Origin: Rs1 sp036960485 | GTDB taxonomy: Bacteria; Pseudomonadota; Gammaproteobacteria; Pseudomonadales; Balneatricaceae | DNA: 64,000 nucleotides | Reading direction: 5' to 3' | Assembly: GCA_036960485.1 (NCBI GenBank) | Contig: JBALXS010000015.1 | Span: forward strand, 1 to 64,000 | Shown here: positions 45,099-52,796 of the stretch, piece by piece | How the letters are laid out: every line of letters begins with the position of its first letter | How positions within the stretch are numbered: the stretch's first letter is position 1 | Made by a program: the position numbers and the translations under genes | Notes under the pieces: model-generated | Seen by the model: the letters and a program-made list of their open reading frames with translations, nothing else | What the model was told of the DNA's origin: nothing | Databases searched by the model: none

Positions 45099-46886
45099 AT
45101 GAAATTTATAACTGTATTGCCTTTTACGCTATGTACCGCTTTCATGGCATCTACCGCATACGCCGTATGCACCCCAATAACATCCCCGCACGAACGTTTT
45201 GGCGTGGGCTCTATTGCTAAAATTGGGCAATCATTAGCTATGCAAAAAAAGCTCAAGCAAGCTCAAGCATTGTCATTGCAGCAACTACCTGCACCTGAAA
45301 TCATGTTAGATGCTCGTAGTTATGAAGTAGAATCAGCGTCTATTGGTGTGGCTCATAATGCAAAAAGAAGAATGGCTGGCAGTGATGTTGTTGAAAATAT
45401 GCCAGAAAATAATAAATTAAGTACCAATGCCGCTTCGGTTATAGTTTATCCAAATACTGCTTTAAATGATTCATTAAATACCAGCCGCGAGAAATACCAG
45501 CAGCTAGCTCATAATAAGTTTTTAGATCCCGCGCTTGAGCCGCTTAGTACTTTTAGTACTGATGTCGATGTCGCAAGTTTTGCCAATGTTAGGCGTATTA
45601 TAAATCAAGGTACGTTGCCACCCGTTGGGGCAGTTAGAACAGAGGAATTCATTAACTATTTTGACTACCAGTACCCGCAGCCTATGGCGAGTGATGCTCT
45701 TATCGGTTTGGATTATGAACTCACAAAAAGCCCTTGGAATACCAGTGCAAAATTACTAAAAATTGTGTTACAAGCGCAGCAGGTTGAAAACCGTAAAGGA
45801 AGTAATTTAGTTTTTTTGATTGATGTTTCAGATTCAATGTCCAGTGCTAGCAAATTGCCATTATTGAAAAAATCTTTAAATTTATTAACAGCACAGCTAA
45901 CAAAAAATGATTGTGTCGCCATTGTTACTTATGCGGGCCAAGCTAATGTCGCACTAAACTCAACACTTGGTAGTGCAAAAGCTAAAATTAAGCGAGTGAT
46001 TAATGATTTACAAGCGGGTGGGGGGACAAATGGTGGTAATGGTTTAGAGCTTGCGTATCAGTTAGCGAGTACAAACTTTATAGACAAGGGCGCTAACAGG
46101 ATATTATTGGCAACAGATGGGGATTTTAATTTAGGTATGCAAAATCCAACGCAAATGAAGCGCTATATCGAGAAAAAACGTCAAGGAGGGGTGAGTTTAA
46201 GTGTGCTTGGTTTTGGTGAAGGTAATTATAATGATCATTTAATGGAGGAGCTTTCTAATGCCGGTAATGGTAATGCTGCTTATATTGATAACCTGCAAGA
46301 AGCACAAAAGGTATTAGTGCAGCAGCTTAAATCAAATATAATCACAGTAGCCTATGATGCCAAATTACAGGTTGAGTTTAATCCCCGGGTAATAAAGCGC
46401 TATAGATTATTAGGGTATGAGAATAGGCTGCTAAAACAAGAAGATTTTAAAAATGATGCCAAGGATGCAGGAGATATTGGTGCAGGTCAGAGTGTTACAG
46501 CGATATATGAAATATTTTATAATACAGATGACATGGGACAGAGCTTGCGCTACCAGTCTAAGCTTGCAAGAAAGTTTGATGTTAATGGGGAAATTGGCTT
46601 TGTTAAAATGCGTTATAAAAAGCAGCACAATACGAAATCAATCGAATATAATATAGTATTAGAACAAAAGCAGTTAAAGAGTTTAGAGCAAAGCTCTGTT
46701 AATTTTAAATTAGCGATAGCTGTTGCTGCCTATGCTGAAAAATTGCGTCAAAGTTCTGAAATGAGTCATTTTAAGTGGCAGCAAATCATTGATTTAGCGG
46801 TGAAAGGGAAAGGTGATGATCTATTCGGTTATCGAAGTGCTTTTATCCAGCAATTGCGTTTAACTAAGCTAATCGATAAGAGCTAA
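45099..46886 (+). CDS. Secreted von Willebrand factor A domain protein (YfbK-like)
   Basis: This is a 595-residue exported protein. The signal peptide MKFITVLPFTLCTAFMAS continues to a likely AYA cleavage site; there is no proper lipobox. A linker is followed by the YfbK-type N-terminal domain (EPLSTFSTDVDVASFANVRR, then VRTEEFINYFDYQYP) at about 140-210. The VWA domain (about 237-410) carries an intact metal-ion-dependent adhesion site D242-x-S244-x-S246 in DVSDSMS, plus ATDGDFN. A C-terminal DUF3520-type domain completes it. Such proteins are linked to surface or stress functions, but the ligand is unknown. The last codons and stop lie in a 14-bp tandem repeat. Confidence 0.88.
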   Translation: MKFITVLPFTLCTAFMASTAYAVCTPITSPHERFGVGSIAKIGQSLAMQKKLKQAQALSLQQLPAPEIMLDARSYEVESASIGVAHNAKRRMAGSDVVENMPENNKLSTNAASVIVYPNTALNDSLNTSREKYQQLAHNKFLDPALEPLSTFSTDVDVASFANVRRIINQGTLPPVGAVRTEEFINYFDYQYPQPMASDALIGLDYELTKSPWNTSAKLLKIVLQAQQVENRKGSNLVFLIDVSDSMSSASKLPLLKKSLNLLTAQLTKNDCVAIVTYAGQANVALNSTLGSAKAKIKRVINDLQAGGGTNGGNGLELAYQLASTNFIDKGANRILLATDGDFNLGMQNPTQMKRYIEKKRQGGVSLSVLGFGEGNYNDHLMEELSNAGNGNAAYIDNLQEAQKVLVQQLKSNIITVAYDAKLQVEFNPRVIKRYRLLGYENRLLKQEDFKNDAKDAGDIGAGQSVTAIYEIFYNTDDMGQSLRYQSKLARKFDVNGEIGFVKMRYKKQHNTKSIEYNIVLEQKQLKSLEQSSVNFKLAIAVAAYAEKLRQSSEMSHFKWQQIIDLAVKGKGDDLFGYRSAFIQQLRLTKLIDKS

Positions 46887-46909
46887 TCGATAAAAGTTAA
46901 TCAATAACA
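46868..46909. repeat. 14-bp tandem repeat over the VWA gene stop codon
   Basis: Three consecutive 14-bp units GCTAATCGATAAGA, GCTAATCGATAAAA and GTTAATCAATAACA begin in the last codons of the VWA gene and run through its TAA stop. The period is twice 7. Confidence 0.7.
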
Positions 46910-47069
46910 GTTAAGTAGAAACCCCGTCAATTGCTGGTTTAATTCTCAGAGTTTTTGATGGGTGTTTTAGCTCAGGCTTCAAATTAACTAAAAAAATTTA
47001 TTTGCTGTAACCCATTAGATTTATACCATTGGGCTGGTGTACAGCGTATTTATTATGCCGAAGTTTAAT

Positions 47070-47111
47070 ATTACCCATTACCCATTACCCATTACCCATT
47101 ACCCATTACCC
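47070..47111. repeat. Heptanucleotide tandem array (ATTACCC)6
   Basis: Six perfect head-to-tail copies of ATTACCC lie in a convergent intergenic region. The unit length and copy number equal those of the (CGTAACT)6 array at 63676-63717, though the unit differs. Confidence 0.95.
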
Positions 47112-47206
47112 GCACCTACTCCACTATCCAACTCCTTTATCTTGATACCTCTCACAAAATCATCAATGTAGTTGTCCGCACGGATAAAGCTATAAAAAAG
47201 AGGAAA

Positions 47207-47231
47207 AAAAACCGATTTAAAATCGGTTTTT
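47207..47231 (-). terminator. Terminator of gltA (bidirectional in form)
   Basis: Nearly perfect 12-bp arms (AAAAACCGATTT / AAATCGGTTTTT) with an extended A/T run on both sides, 52 bp past the gltA stop. Confidence 0.85.
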
Positions 47232-47282
47232 CAAAAAAGTGAAAGCTAAAAAAACTGTCTACAGCTCGTGTGGCTATAATGC

Positions 47283-48563
47283 TTATTTAGTTGGGTAGCT
47301 TCTTACACTAGGGCCTGTATAAAGCTGGCGCGGGCGGCCAATTTTGTTAGGTTCTGAGTGGAATTCATTCCAGTGAGAAATCCAACCAATAGTACGAGAA
47401 AGCGCAAAGATTACCGTAAACATGCTGCTTGGGATGCCAATCGCTTTTAAAATTATTCCTGAATAAAAATCAACATTAGGATATAACTTGCGTTTAACAA
47501 AGTACTCGTCTTGTAAAGCAATTTGTTCTAGTTGCTTGGCTATTTCTAGCATTGGGTCATCAGTAATGCCCAATTCTGCTAATACTTCATCGCAGGTTGT
47601 TTTCATGACATTGGCACGCGGATCAAAATTGCGATAAACGCGATGTCCAAAGCCCATCAGTCGAAAGCTGTCTTCTGGGTCTTTAGCACGATTGATAAAA
47701 TCAGGGATATTTTTTGCATCGCCTATTTCTTCAAGCATATTTAATACGGCTTCATTAGCGCCGCCGTGAGCGGGGCCCCAAAGTGTGGCAACACCTGCAG
47801 CAATGCAAGCAAAAGGATTAGCGCCAGAAGAGCCTGCTAAACGTACTGTTGATGTAGAAGCGTTTTGTTCATGATCAGCATGTAGTAAGAATATACGATC
47901 CATTGCTTTGGAAAGAATTGGGCTAGGCATGTATTCTTCACATGGGTTGCCGAACATCATGTGTAAGAAGTTTTCTGCGTAATTCAAATCGTTACGTGGA
48001 TATTGGAAAGGCATGCCTATGCTGTATTTGTAACACATAGCGGCAATAGTTGGCATTTTCGCAATAAGGCGAAAAGCGCAAACTTCACGATGCTTAGCAT
48101 CGTTGATATCAAGAGAGTCATGATAGAACGCAGATAGAGCGCCAACCACTGCGACCATGATAGCCATGGGATGTGCATCGCGACGAAAGCCTTGGAAAAA
48201 GTGATGCATTTGCTCATGCACCATGGTATGGCCTTTAACGATTTTGATGAAAGCTTCTAGCTCTTCCTCAGTAGGCAGTTCGCCGTTTAGTAATAAATAG
48301 CAGGTTTCAAGGTAGCTAGAGTTCTTGGCTAGCTCTTCGATCGGGTAGCCTGCGTGTAACAAAATACCTTTCTCACCATCAATATAGGTGATTTTAGATT
48401 CACAGGCTGCTGTGGAAACAAAACCTGGGTCGTAGGTAAATAAACCTTGTTGAGTTAAAGGTCTAACGTCTACCACATCTGGGCCTTCTGATCCTGAGTA
48501 TACTGGTAGTTCGATTTCAGTATCAAAGCCATCGACACGTAGTCTTGCGATCTTATCAGCCAT
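47283..48563 (-). CDS. gltA: Citrate synthase (type II)
   Basis: It condenses oxaloacetate and acetyl-CoA to citrate, the entry step of the TCA cycle. From ATG 48563 the protein is 426 residues, with AAGGAGC 5 nt upstream fixing this start over an in-frame ATG at 48596. The catalytic histidines appear in HADHEQNAST and GPAHGGANEA, and MGFGHRVYRNFDPRA contains the substrate-binding region. The N-terminal small domain (ADKIARL) marks the NADH-sensitive type II hexamer of gram-negative bacteria. The gene is divergent from sdhC, the usual gammaproteobacterial arrangement. Confidence 0.96.
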   Translation of the reverse strand: MADKIARLRVDGFDTEIELPVYSGSEGPDVVDVRPLTQQGLFTYDPGFVSTAACESKITYIDGEKGILLHAGYPIEELAKNSSYLETCYLLLNGELPTEEELEAFIKIVKGHTMVHEQMHHFFQGFRRDAHPMAIMVAVVGALSAFYHDSLDINDAKHREVCAFRLIAKMPTIAAMCYKYSIGMPFQYPRNDLNYAENFLHMMFGNPCEEYMPSPILSKAMDRIFLLHADHEQNASTSTVRLAGSSGANPFACIAAGVATLWGPAHGGANEAVLNMLEEIGDAKNIPDFINRAKDPEDSFRLMGFGHRVYRNFDPRANVMKTTCDEVLAELGITDDPMLEIAKQLEQIALQDEYFVKRKLYPNVDFYSGIILKAIGIPSSMFTVIFALSRTIGWISHWNEFHSEPNKIGRPRQLYTGPSVRSYPTK

Positions 48564-48963
48564 AGAATGCTCCTTAAAAAGTATGAGATTTTGCATGTTT
48601 GATTAATTATAGTTAGCGAACGATAATTAAATGCGGCAAATATAGTTGCGCCCTAAATATAGGGAAAAAGACGAGTTTGTCAACAAAAACACATACAAAC
48701 CGCTTGTTAGAACACTTATTGTGCCCGTATGTTTTAAATCAAGCAATATATGCTTAATTTAATTAAGGGATACTGAATATATATATAAAATCTTTAGAAA
48801 TTGTAGCTAGTTGTGAGGTGTGCGTTGTGCAAAGCGGATGAAATAGCTATAATGGCATCGCAGTTTTTGCTGCCTCGAAGAAGGATGGGCTACTCTAAAT
48901 AATAACTACAAAATCTATCCCTAACCCTTGTTCGTAGAAACCATAACAAGTGTGAAATGAGCC
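48564..48963. other. gltA/sdhC divergent control region
   Basis: This 400-bp head-to-head region controls gltA and the sdh operon. In relatives it binds ArcA, Crp and other regulators; I cannot place specific sites by eye. There is no ribosome site of normal strength before the sdhC GTG. No gene is present. Confidence 0.45.
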
Positions 48964-49341
48964 GTGAATAAAAAAAGACCAGTAAATTTAGACTTTAGCA
49001 CCATTCAAATGCCGCTTCCTGCGGTGACTTCAATATTGCATCGTATTTCCGGTATAGCGCTCTTTTTTGGCGCTGTTTTTATGATGTATGCATTGGGGTT
49101 ATCGTTAGAATCTGAAGCGGGTTTTCAAGCATCAGTGACTATGTTTGAAGAAAGCTTTTTTGCGAAATTAATCGCATGGGGACTTCTCTCAGCACTGATC
49201 TATCATAGCGTTGTTGGCGTTAAGCACCTTTTTATGGATGCTGGCCACTTCGAAGAACTTGAAAGCGGTATGTTCGCTTCCAAAGCAGCTCTGGCAATTT
49301 CCGGAGTACTAATATTACTAGCGGGGGTCTGGGTATGGTAA
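48964..49341 (+). CDS. sdhC: Succinate dehydrogenase cytochrome b556 subunit
   Basis: SdhC is one of two membrane anchors of complex II; it binds haem b and ubiquinone. The 125-residue protein has three transmembrane helices. HRISG (26-30) is the quinone-site motif, and H88 in GVKHLFMD is the haem ligand equivalent to E. coli H84. The start must be GTG 48964, because the nearby ATG at 48957 runs into a stop. Its last 7 bp overlap sdhD, so translation is coupled. Confidence 0.95.
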   Translation: MNKKRPVNLDFSTIQMPLPAVTSILHRISGIALFFGAVFMMYALGLSLESEAGFQASVTMFEESFFAKLIAWGLLSALIYHSVVGVKHLFMDAGHFEELESGMFASKAALAISGVLILLAGVWVW

Positions 49342-49682
49342 CTAATGTCACTAGTTTCGGACGCAGCGGTCTATACGATTGGATGATTCAGCGTGTCACC
49401 GCAGTAGTACTGCTAGCTTACACAGTATTTATTGTTGGCTATTTACTGTTAAATCCTGATTTAGATTTTAATCAATGGAAGTCGCTATTTGAAAATATGG
49501 CGATGCGAATTTTTACACTTTTATTAGTGTTGTCTTTCGCGGCCCATGCGTGGATTGGTTTATGGTGTGTTACCACTGATTATATACCAATGACAGGTCT
49601 TCGCTTTTTAGTACAAGCAATAACAGGTTTAATGACCTTTGTTTATGTGGCTTGGGCTATTCAAATTATTTGGGGTGTTTAA
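49335..49682 (+). CDS. sdhD: Succinate dehydrogenase membrane anchor subunit
   Basis: SdhD is the second anchor subunit of complex II: 115 residues, three transmembrane helices. H71 in AAHAWIG and the D82-Y83 pair match the haem ligand and quinone-site residues of E. coli SdhD. It overlaps sdhC by 7 bp and ends 3 bp before sdhA. Confidence 0.94.
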   Translation: MVTNVTSFGRSGLYDWMIQRVTAVVLLAYTVFIVGYLLLNPDLDFNQWKSLFENMAMRIFTLLLVLSFAAHAWIGLWCVTTDYIPMTGLRFLVQAITGLMTFVYVAWAIQIIWGV

Positions 49683-49685
49683 ACA

Positions 49686-51464
49686 ATGAGTAACCTTCGT
49701 ACACTTACGTTTGACGGTATCGTCATTGGCGGTGGTGGTGCAGGCATGCGCGCTGCATTACAACTAGCCCAAGGCGGCTTAAAAACCGCTTGTATTACCA
49801 AAGTATTTCCAACTCGATCGCATACTGTTTCTGCCCAGGGCGGAATCACTTGTGCTATCGCCAGTTCAGATCCAAATGATGATTGGCGCTGGCATATGTA
49901 TGACACTGTTAAAGGGTCAGACTACATCGGTGACCAAGACGCAATTGAATATATGTGTCAAATTGGGCCGCAGGCTGTTTTCGAATTAGATCACATGGGT
50001 ATGCCATTTTCGCGTACTGAAGAGGGTCGTATTTACCAAAGGCCTTTTGGCGGTCAATCTAAGAACTTTGGTGAAGGTGGTCAAGCGGCACGTACTTGTG
50101 CTGCTGCTGATAGAACAGGCCATGCTTTACTGCACACTTTATACCAAGCTAACTTGAAAGCTGGTACTACCTTTTTAAATGAATGGTATGCAGTAGATCT
50201 AGTTAAAAATGCCGATGGCGACGTTGTTGGCTGTATCGCTATCAATATTGAAAACGGTGAAACGGTTTACGTTAAAGCGAAAGCGACTGTATTAGCAACA
50301 GGTGGAGCAGGGCGTATTTTCTCATCTACCACTAATGCCTTGATTAATACAGGTGATGGTGTTGGCATGGCAATACGTGCCAATGTACCTTGCCAAGATA
50401 TGGAAATGTGGCAGTTCCACCCAACTGGTATAGCCGGTGCTGGTGTGCTTGTTACAGAAGGATGTCGTGGTGAAGGCGGTTATCTTATTAATAAAGATGG
50501 CGAGCGTTTCATGGAGCGTTATGCTCCCAATGCTAAAGATTTAGCGGGGCGTGATGTTGTGGCTCGTTCGATGATTTTAGAAATCCTAGCAGGACGTGGT
50601 TGCGGTGAAAACGGCGATCATGTAATGCTTAAGCTAGATCATTTAGGTGCTGAAGTACTTGAAGAACGCCTACCAGGTATTCTTGAGTTATCTCGTACTT
50701 TCGCAGCAGCAGATCCAATTAAAGAGCCAATTCCGGTGGTACCTACTTGTCATTACATGATGGGTGGTGTTGTGACTAACATTGCTGGCCAGGCGCTATC
50801 TCCTAGTAAAGAGAACGGCGGCGAAGACGCTGTTATTCGTGGTTTATTTGCCTGTGGGGAAGTCGCTTGTGTATCTGTACACGGTGCTAACCGTTTAGGC
50901 GGCAACTCGCTACTTGATTTGGTGGTGTTTGGTCGTGCTGCTGGTATCGAAATTGAACGCCAAATGCGTGAAGGCTACCAAGTTGCCAATGCTACTGATG
51001 AAGATTTAGAACGTGCTATGAAGCGTTTAGATCGTTTGAATAATAGTGTTGGTGGTGAAGATGTCGCACAAGTTCGTACAGACTTACAAAGTACTATGCA
51101 ATTGTATTTTGGTGTGTTCCGCGATGGCGATAGTATGCTTAAAGGTCTGGAGCTTTTAAAAGAGTTGCGCAAGCGTGTTGATAACTTAGCGCTTGACGAT
51201 AAGAGTCAGTCTTTCAATACAGCAAGAATTGAAGCGCTTGAGTTAGAAAACTTAATGGAAGTTGCTGAGGCAACGGCTATAGCTGCAGAAATCCGTAAAG
51301 AGTCACGCGGTGCTCATGCCCGTAATGACTATGAAGATCGTGATGATGAAAACTGGTTATGCCATTCTGTTTTCTTCCCGGATGATAAGACAATTGGTAA
51401 GCGCGCGGTTAACTTCGCACCTAAAACCATGAAGCCTTTCCCACCTAAAATTCGTGTATATTAA
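49686..51464 (+). CDS. sdhA: Succinate dehydrogenase flavoprotein subunit
   Basis: SdhA oxidises succinate to fumarate at a covalently bound FAD on the cytoplasmic face. The 592-residue protein has the dinucleotide site VIGGGGAGMRAAL and the flavinylation motif RSHTVSAQGG with H46. HPTGIAGAGVLVTEGCRGEGG, the RDVVARSM catalytic arginine region and GANRLGGNSLLDLVVFGRAAG complete the pattern. The length is as in E. coli (588). It follows sdhD by 3 bp and precedes sdhB by 12 bp in the sdhCDAB operon. Confidence 0.97.
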   Translation: MSNLRTLTFDGIVIGGGGAGMRAALQLAQGGLKTACITKVFPTRSHTVSAQGGITCAIASSDPNDDWRWHMYDTVKGSDYIGDQDAIEYMCQIGPQAVFELDHMGMPFSRTEEGRIYQRPFGGQSKNFGEGGQAARTCAAADRTGHALLHTLYQANLKAGTTFLNEWYAVDLVKNADGDVVGCIAINIENGETVYVKAKATVLATGGAGRIFSSTTNALINTGDGVGMAIRANVPCQDMEMWQFHPTGIAGAGVLVTEGCRGEGGYLINKDGERFMERYAPNAKDLAGRDVVARSMILEILAGRGCGENGDHVMLKLDHLGAEVLEERLPGILELSRTFAAADPIKEPIPVVPTCHYMMGGVVTNIAGQALSPSKENGGEDAVIRGLFACGEVACVSVHGANRLGGNSLLDLVVFGRAAGIEIERQMREGYQVANATDEDLERAMKRLDRLNNSVGGEDVAQVRTDLQSTMQLYFGVFRDGDSMLKGLELLKELRKRVDNLALDDKSQSFNTARIEALELENLMEVAEATAIAAEIRKESRGAHARNDYEDRDDENWLCHSVFFPDDKTIGKRAVNFAPKTMKPFPPKIRVY

Positions 51465-51476
51465 GAGGTCATTGCG

Positions 51477-52181
51477 ATGTTAGTTAGTGTTTATCGTTAT
51501 AATCCAGATGCTGATGATGTGCCATATATGCAGGATATCCACATTGATATTCCCGGTGGCAAAGATATCATGGTGCTGGATCTTTTACAGCTATTGAAAA
51601 ATAAAGATCCGTCTATAGGGTATCGTCGTTCTTGTCGTGAAGGTGTTTGCGGCTCAGACGGTATGAATATGAACGGTAAAAACGGCTTAGCGTGTATTAC
51701 GCCGTTATCTGCTGTTGTTAAGAATGACAAGCTTGTACTGCGTCCGTTACCTGGGTTACCGGTTATACGTGATTTAGTGATTGATATGTCACAATTTTAT
51801 GCTCAGTACGAAAAAATCAAACCGTATTTAATCAACGACACTCCAGCACCCGCTATTGAGCGTTTGCAATCGCCTGAAGAGCGTGCTGAGTTAGATGGCT
51901 TATACGAATGTATATTGTGTGCATGCTGTTCTACTGCTTGTCCTTCTTTTTGGTGGAATCCTGATAAATTTATCGGGCCATCTGGATTATTGCAAGCATA
52001 TCGCTTTTTAGCGGATTCACGCGATACAGCCCAAGATGAGCGTTTAGCTGATTTGGATGATCCTTTTAGCGTATTCCGCTGTCACGGTATTATGAACTGT
52101 GTAAATGTCTGTCCTAAAGGGTTAAACCCAACTAAGGCAATTGGCAAGATCCGCAACATGCTGTTACAAAAAGCAACTTAG
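51477..52181 (+). CDS. sdhB: Succinate dehydrogenase iron-sulfur subunit
   Basis: SdhB carries the three Fe-S clusters that pass electrons from FAD to quinone. In the 234-residue protein the [2Fe-2S] motif is CREGVCGSDG, and the [4Fe-4S] and [3Fe-4S] motifs are CILCACCSTACPS and CHGIMNCVNVCPKGLNP. RBS AAGAGG precedes its ATG. It is the last gene of the operon and is followed directly by a strong terminator, so sucA is transcribed separately or by read-through. Confidence 0.97.
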   Translation: MLVSVYRYNPDADDVPYMQDIHIDIPGGKDIMVLDLLQLLKNKDPSIGYRRSCREGVCGSDGMNMNGKNGLACITPLSAVVKNDKLVLRPLPGLPVIRDLVIDMSQFYAQYEKIKPYLINDTPAPAIERLQSPEERAELDGLYECILCACCSTACPSFWWNPDKFIGPSGLLQAYRFLADSRDTAQDERLADLDDPFSVFRCHGIMNCVNVCPKGLNPTKAIGKIRNMLLQKAT

Positions 52182-52183
52182 AT

Positions 52184-52212
52184 AAAAAGGCGCATTACGC
52201 GCCTTTTTTTTG
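52184..52212 (+). terminator. Rho-independent terminator of sdhCDAB
   Basis: AAAAAGGCGC, loop ATTAC, GCGCCTTTTTTTT starting 3 bp after the sdhB stop. Confidence 0.92.
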
Positions 52213-52254
52213 CTTTAAAATTATTAAAAGACAAAAAAGCCGTAGGTCTTACGC

Positions 52255-52336
52255 CGAAAGCGGGAAAGGTAGAAAGAGATAGAAAGCGAGAAAGGTATAA
52301 AGACAGAAATCGAGAAAGAAAGGTAGCTAGATAAAG
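52255..52336. repeat. Degenerate purine-rich repeat, copy 1
   Basis: About three imperfect 22-26 bp units built on GAAAGCGAGAAAGGTA-like sequence. Two 12-bp words, AAGAAAGGTAGC and AGAAATCGAGAA, recur exactly in the similar tract at 61070-61103 behind sucD. Confidence 0.55.
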
Positions 52337-52796
52337 TTAGCGTTTTATAATAAATGTAGTGTTGAAGTTGGAATACGCACTTGAGTAAAAGTTTGTTTAT
52401 TGGTGGGAATCTACGGGATGTTTATCTATAGATTACACCTAGTCTGATTTATTTTTATGTATAATATTAATAATTTAGGCTATGTAGCTATATAAATGCG
52501 TGTTATGCAGTAGTTAAATCTGTTGTCATTTTTTTAACAATGATAATTACGGATATGAAATCATTAAAAATAGATTAAATATGCAGTACCTAGCGGTGTA
52601 AAGGCGTTAATAAAACGTTTACAATATAGATTGTAATGTCCGTTTTATGGCACTTTGGCAAGTAATTTAAAGAAAACGACAGTAAATCCCATAAGTTGAT
52701 TTTTAGTAGTCAGTTTTTTTGCGAGTATTTAGTACTTTCAACGCTAACTAAACTAAAAATGCGCTTATTGGATTGCTAACTTAGGGTGGTCAGCAA

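Larger units (their letters stand above)
46887..47282. other. Convergent intergenic region VWA/gltA with repeats
   Basis: This 396-bp stretch contains the end of the 14-bp tandem repeat, a weak hairpin (CCCGTCAA / TTGATGGG, about 46924-46962), the heptamer array at 47070-47111 and the gltA terminator. No gene is supported. Confidence 0.5.
52182..52796. other. sdhB-sucA intergenic region
   Basis: This 615-bp region holds the sdh terminator, a purine-rich degenerate repeat (52255-52336) and then AT-rich sequence that must contain the suc promoter. GGGTGG precedes the sucA ATG. No gene is supported. Confidence 0.5.
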
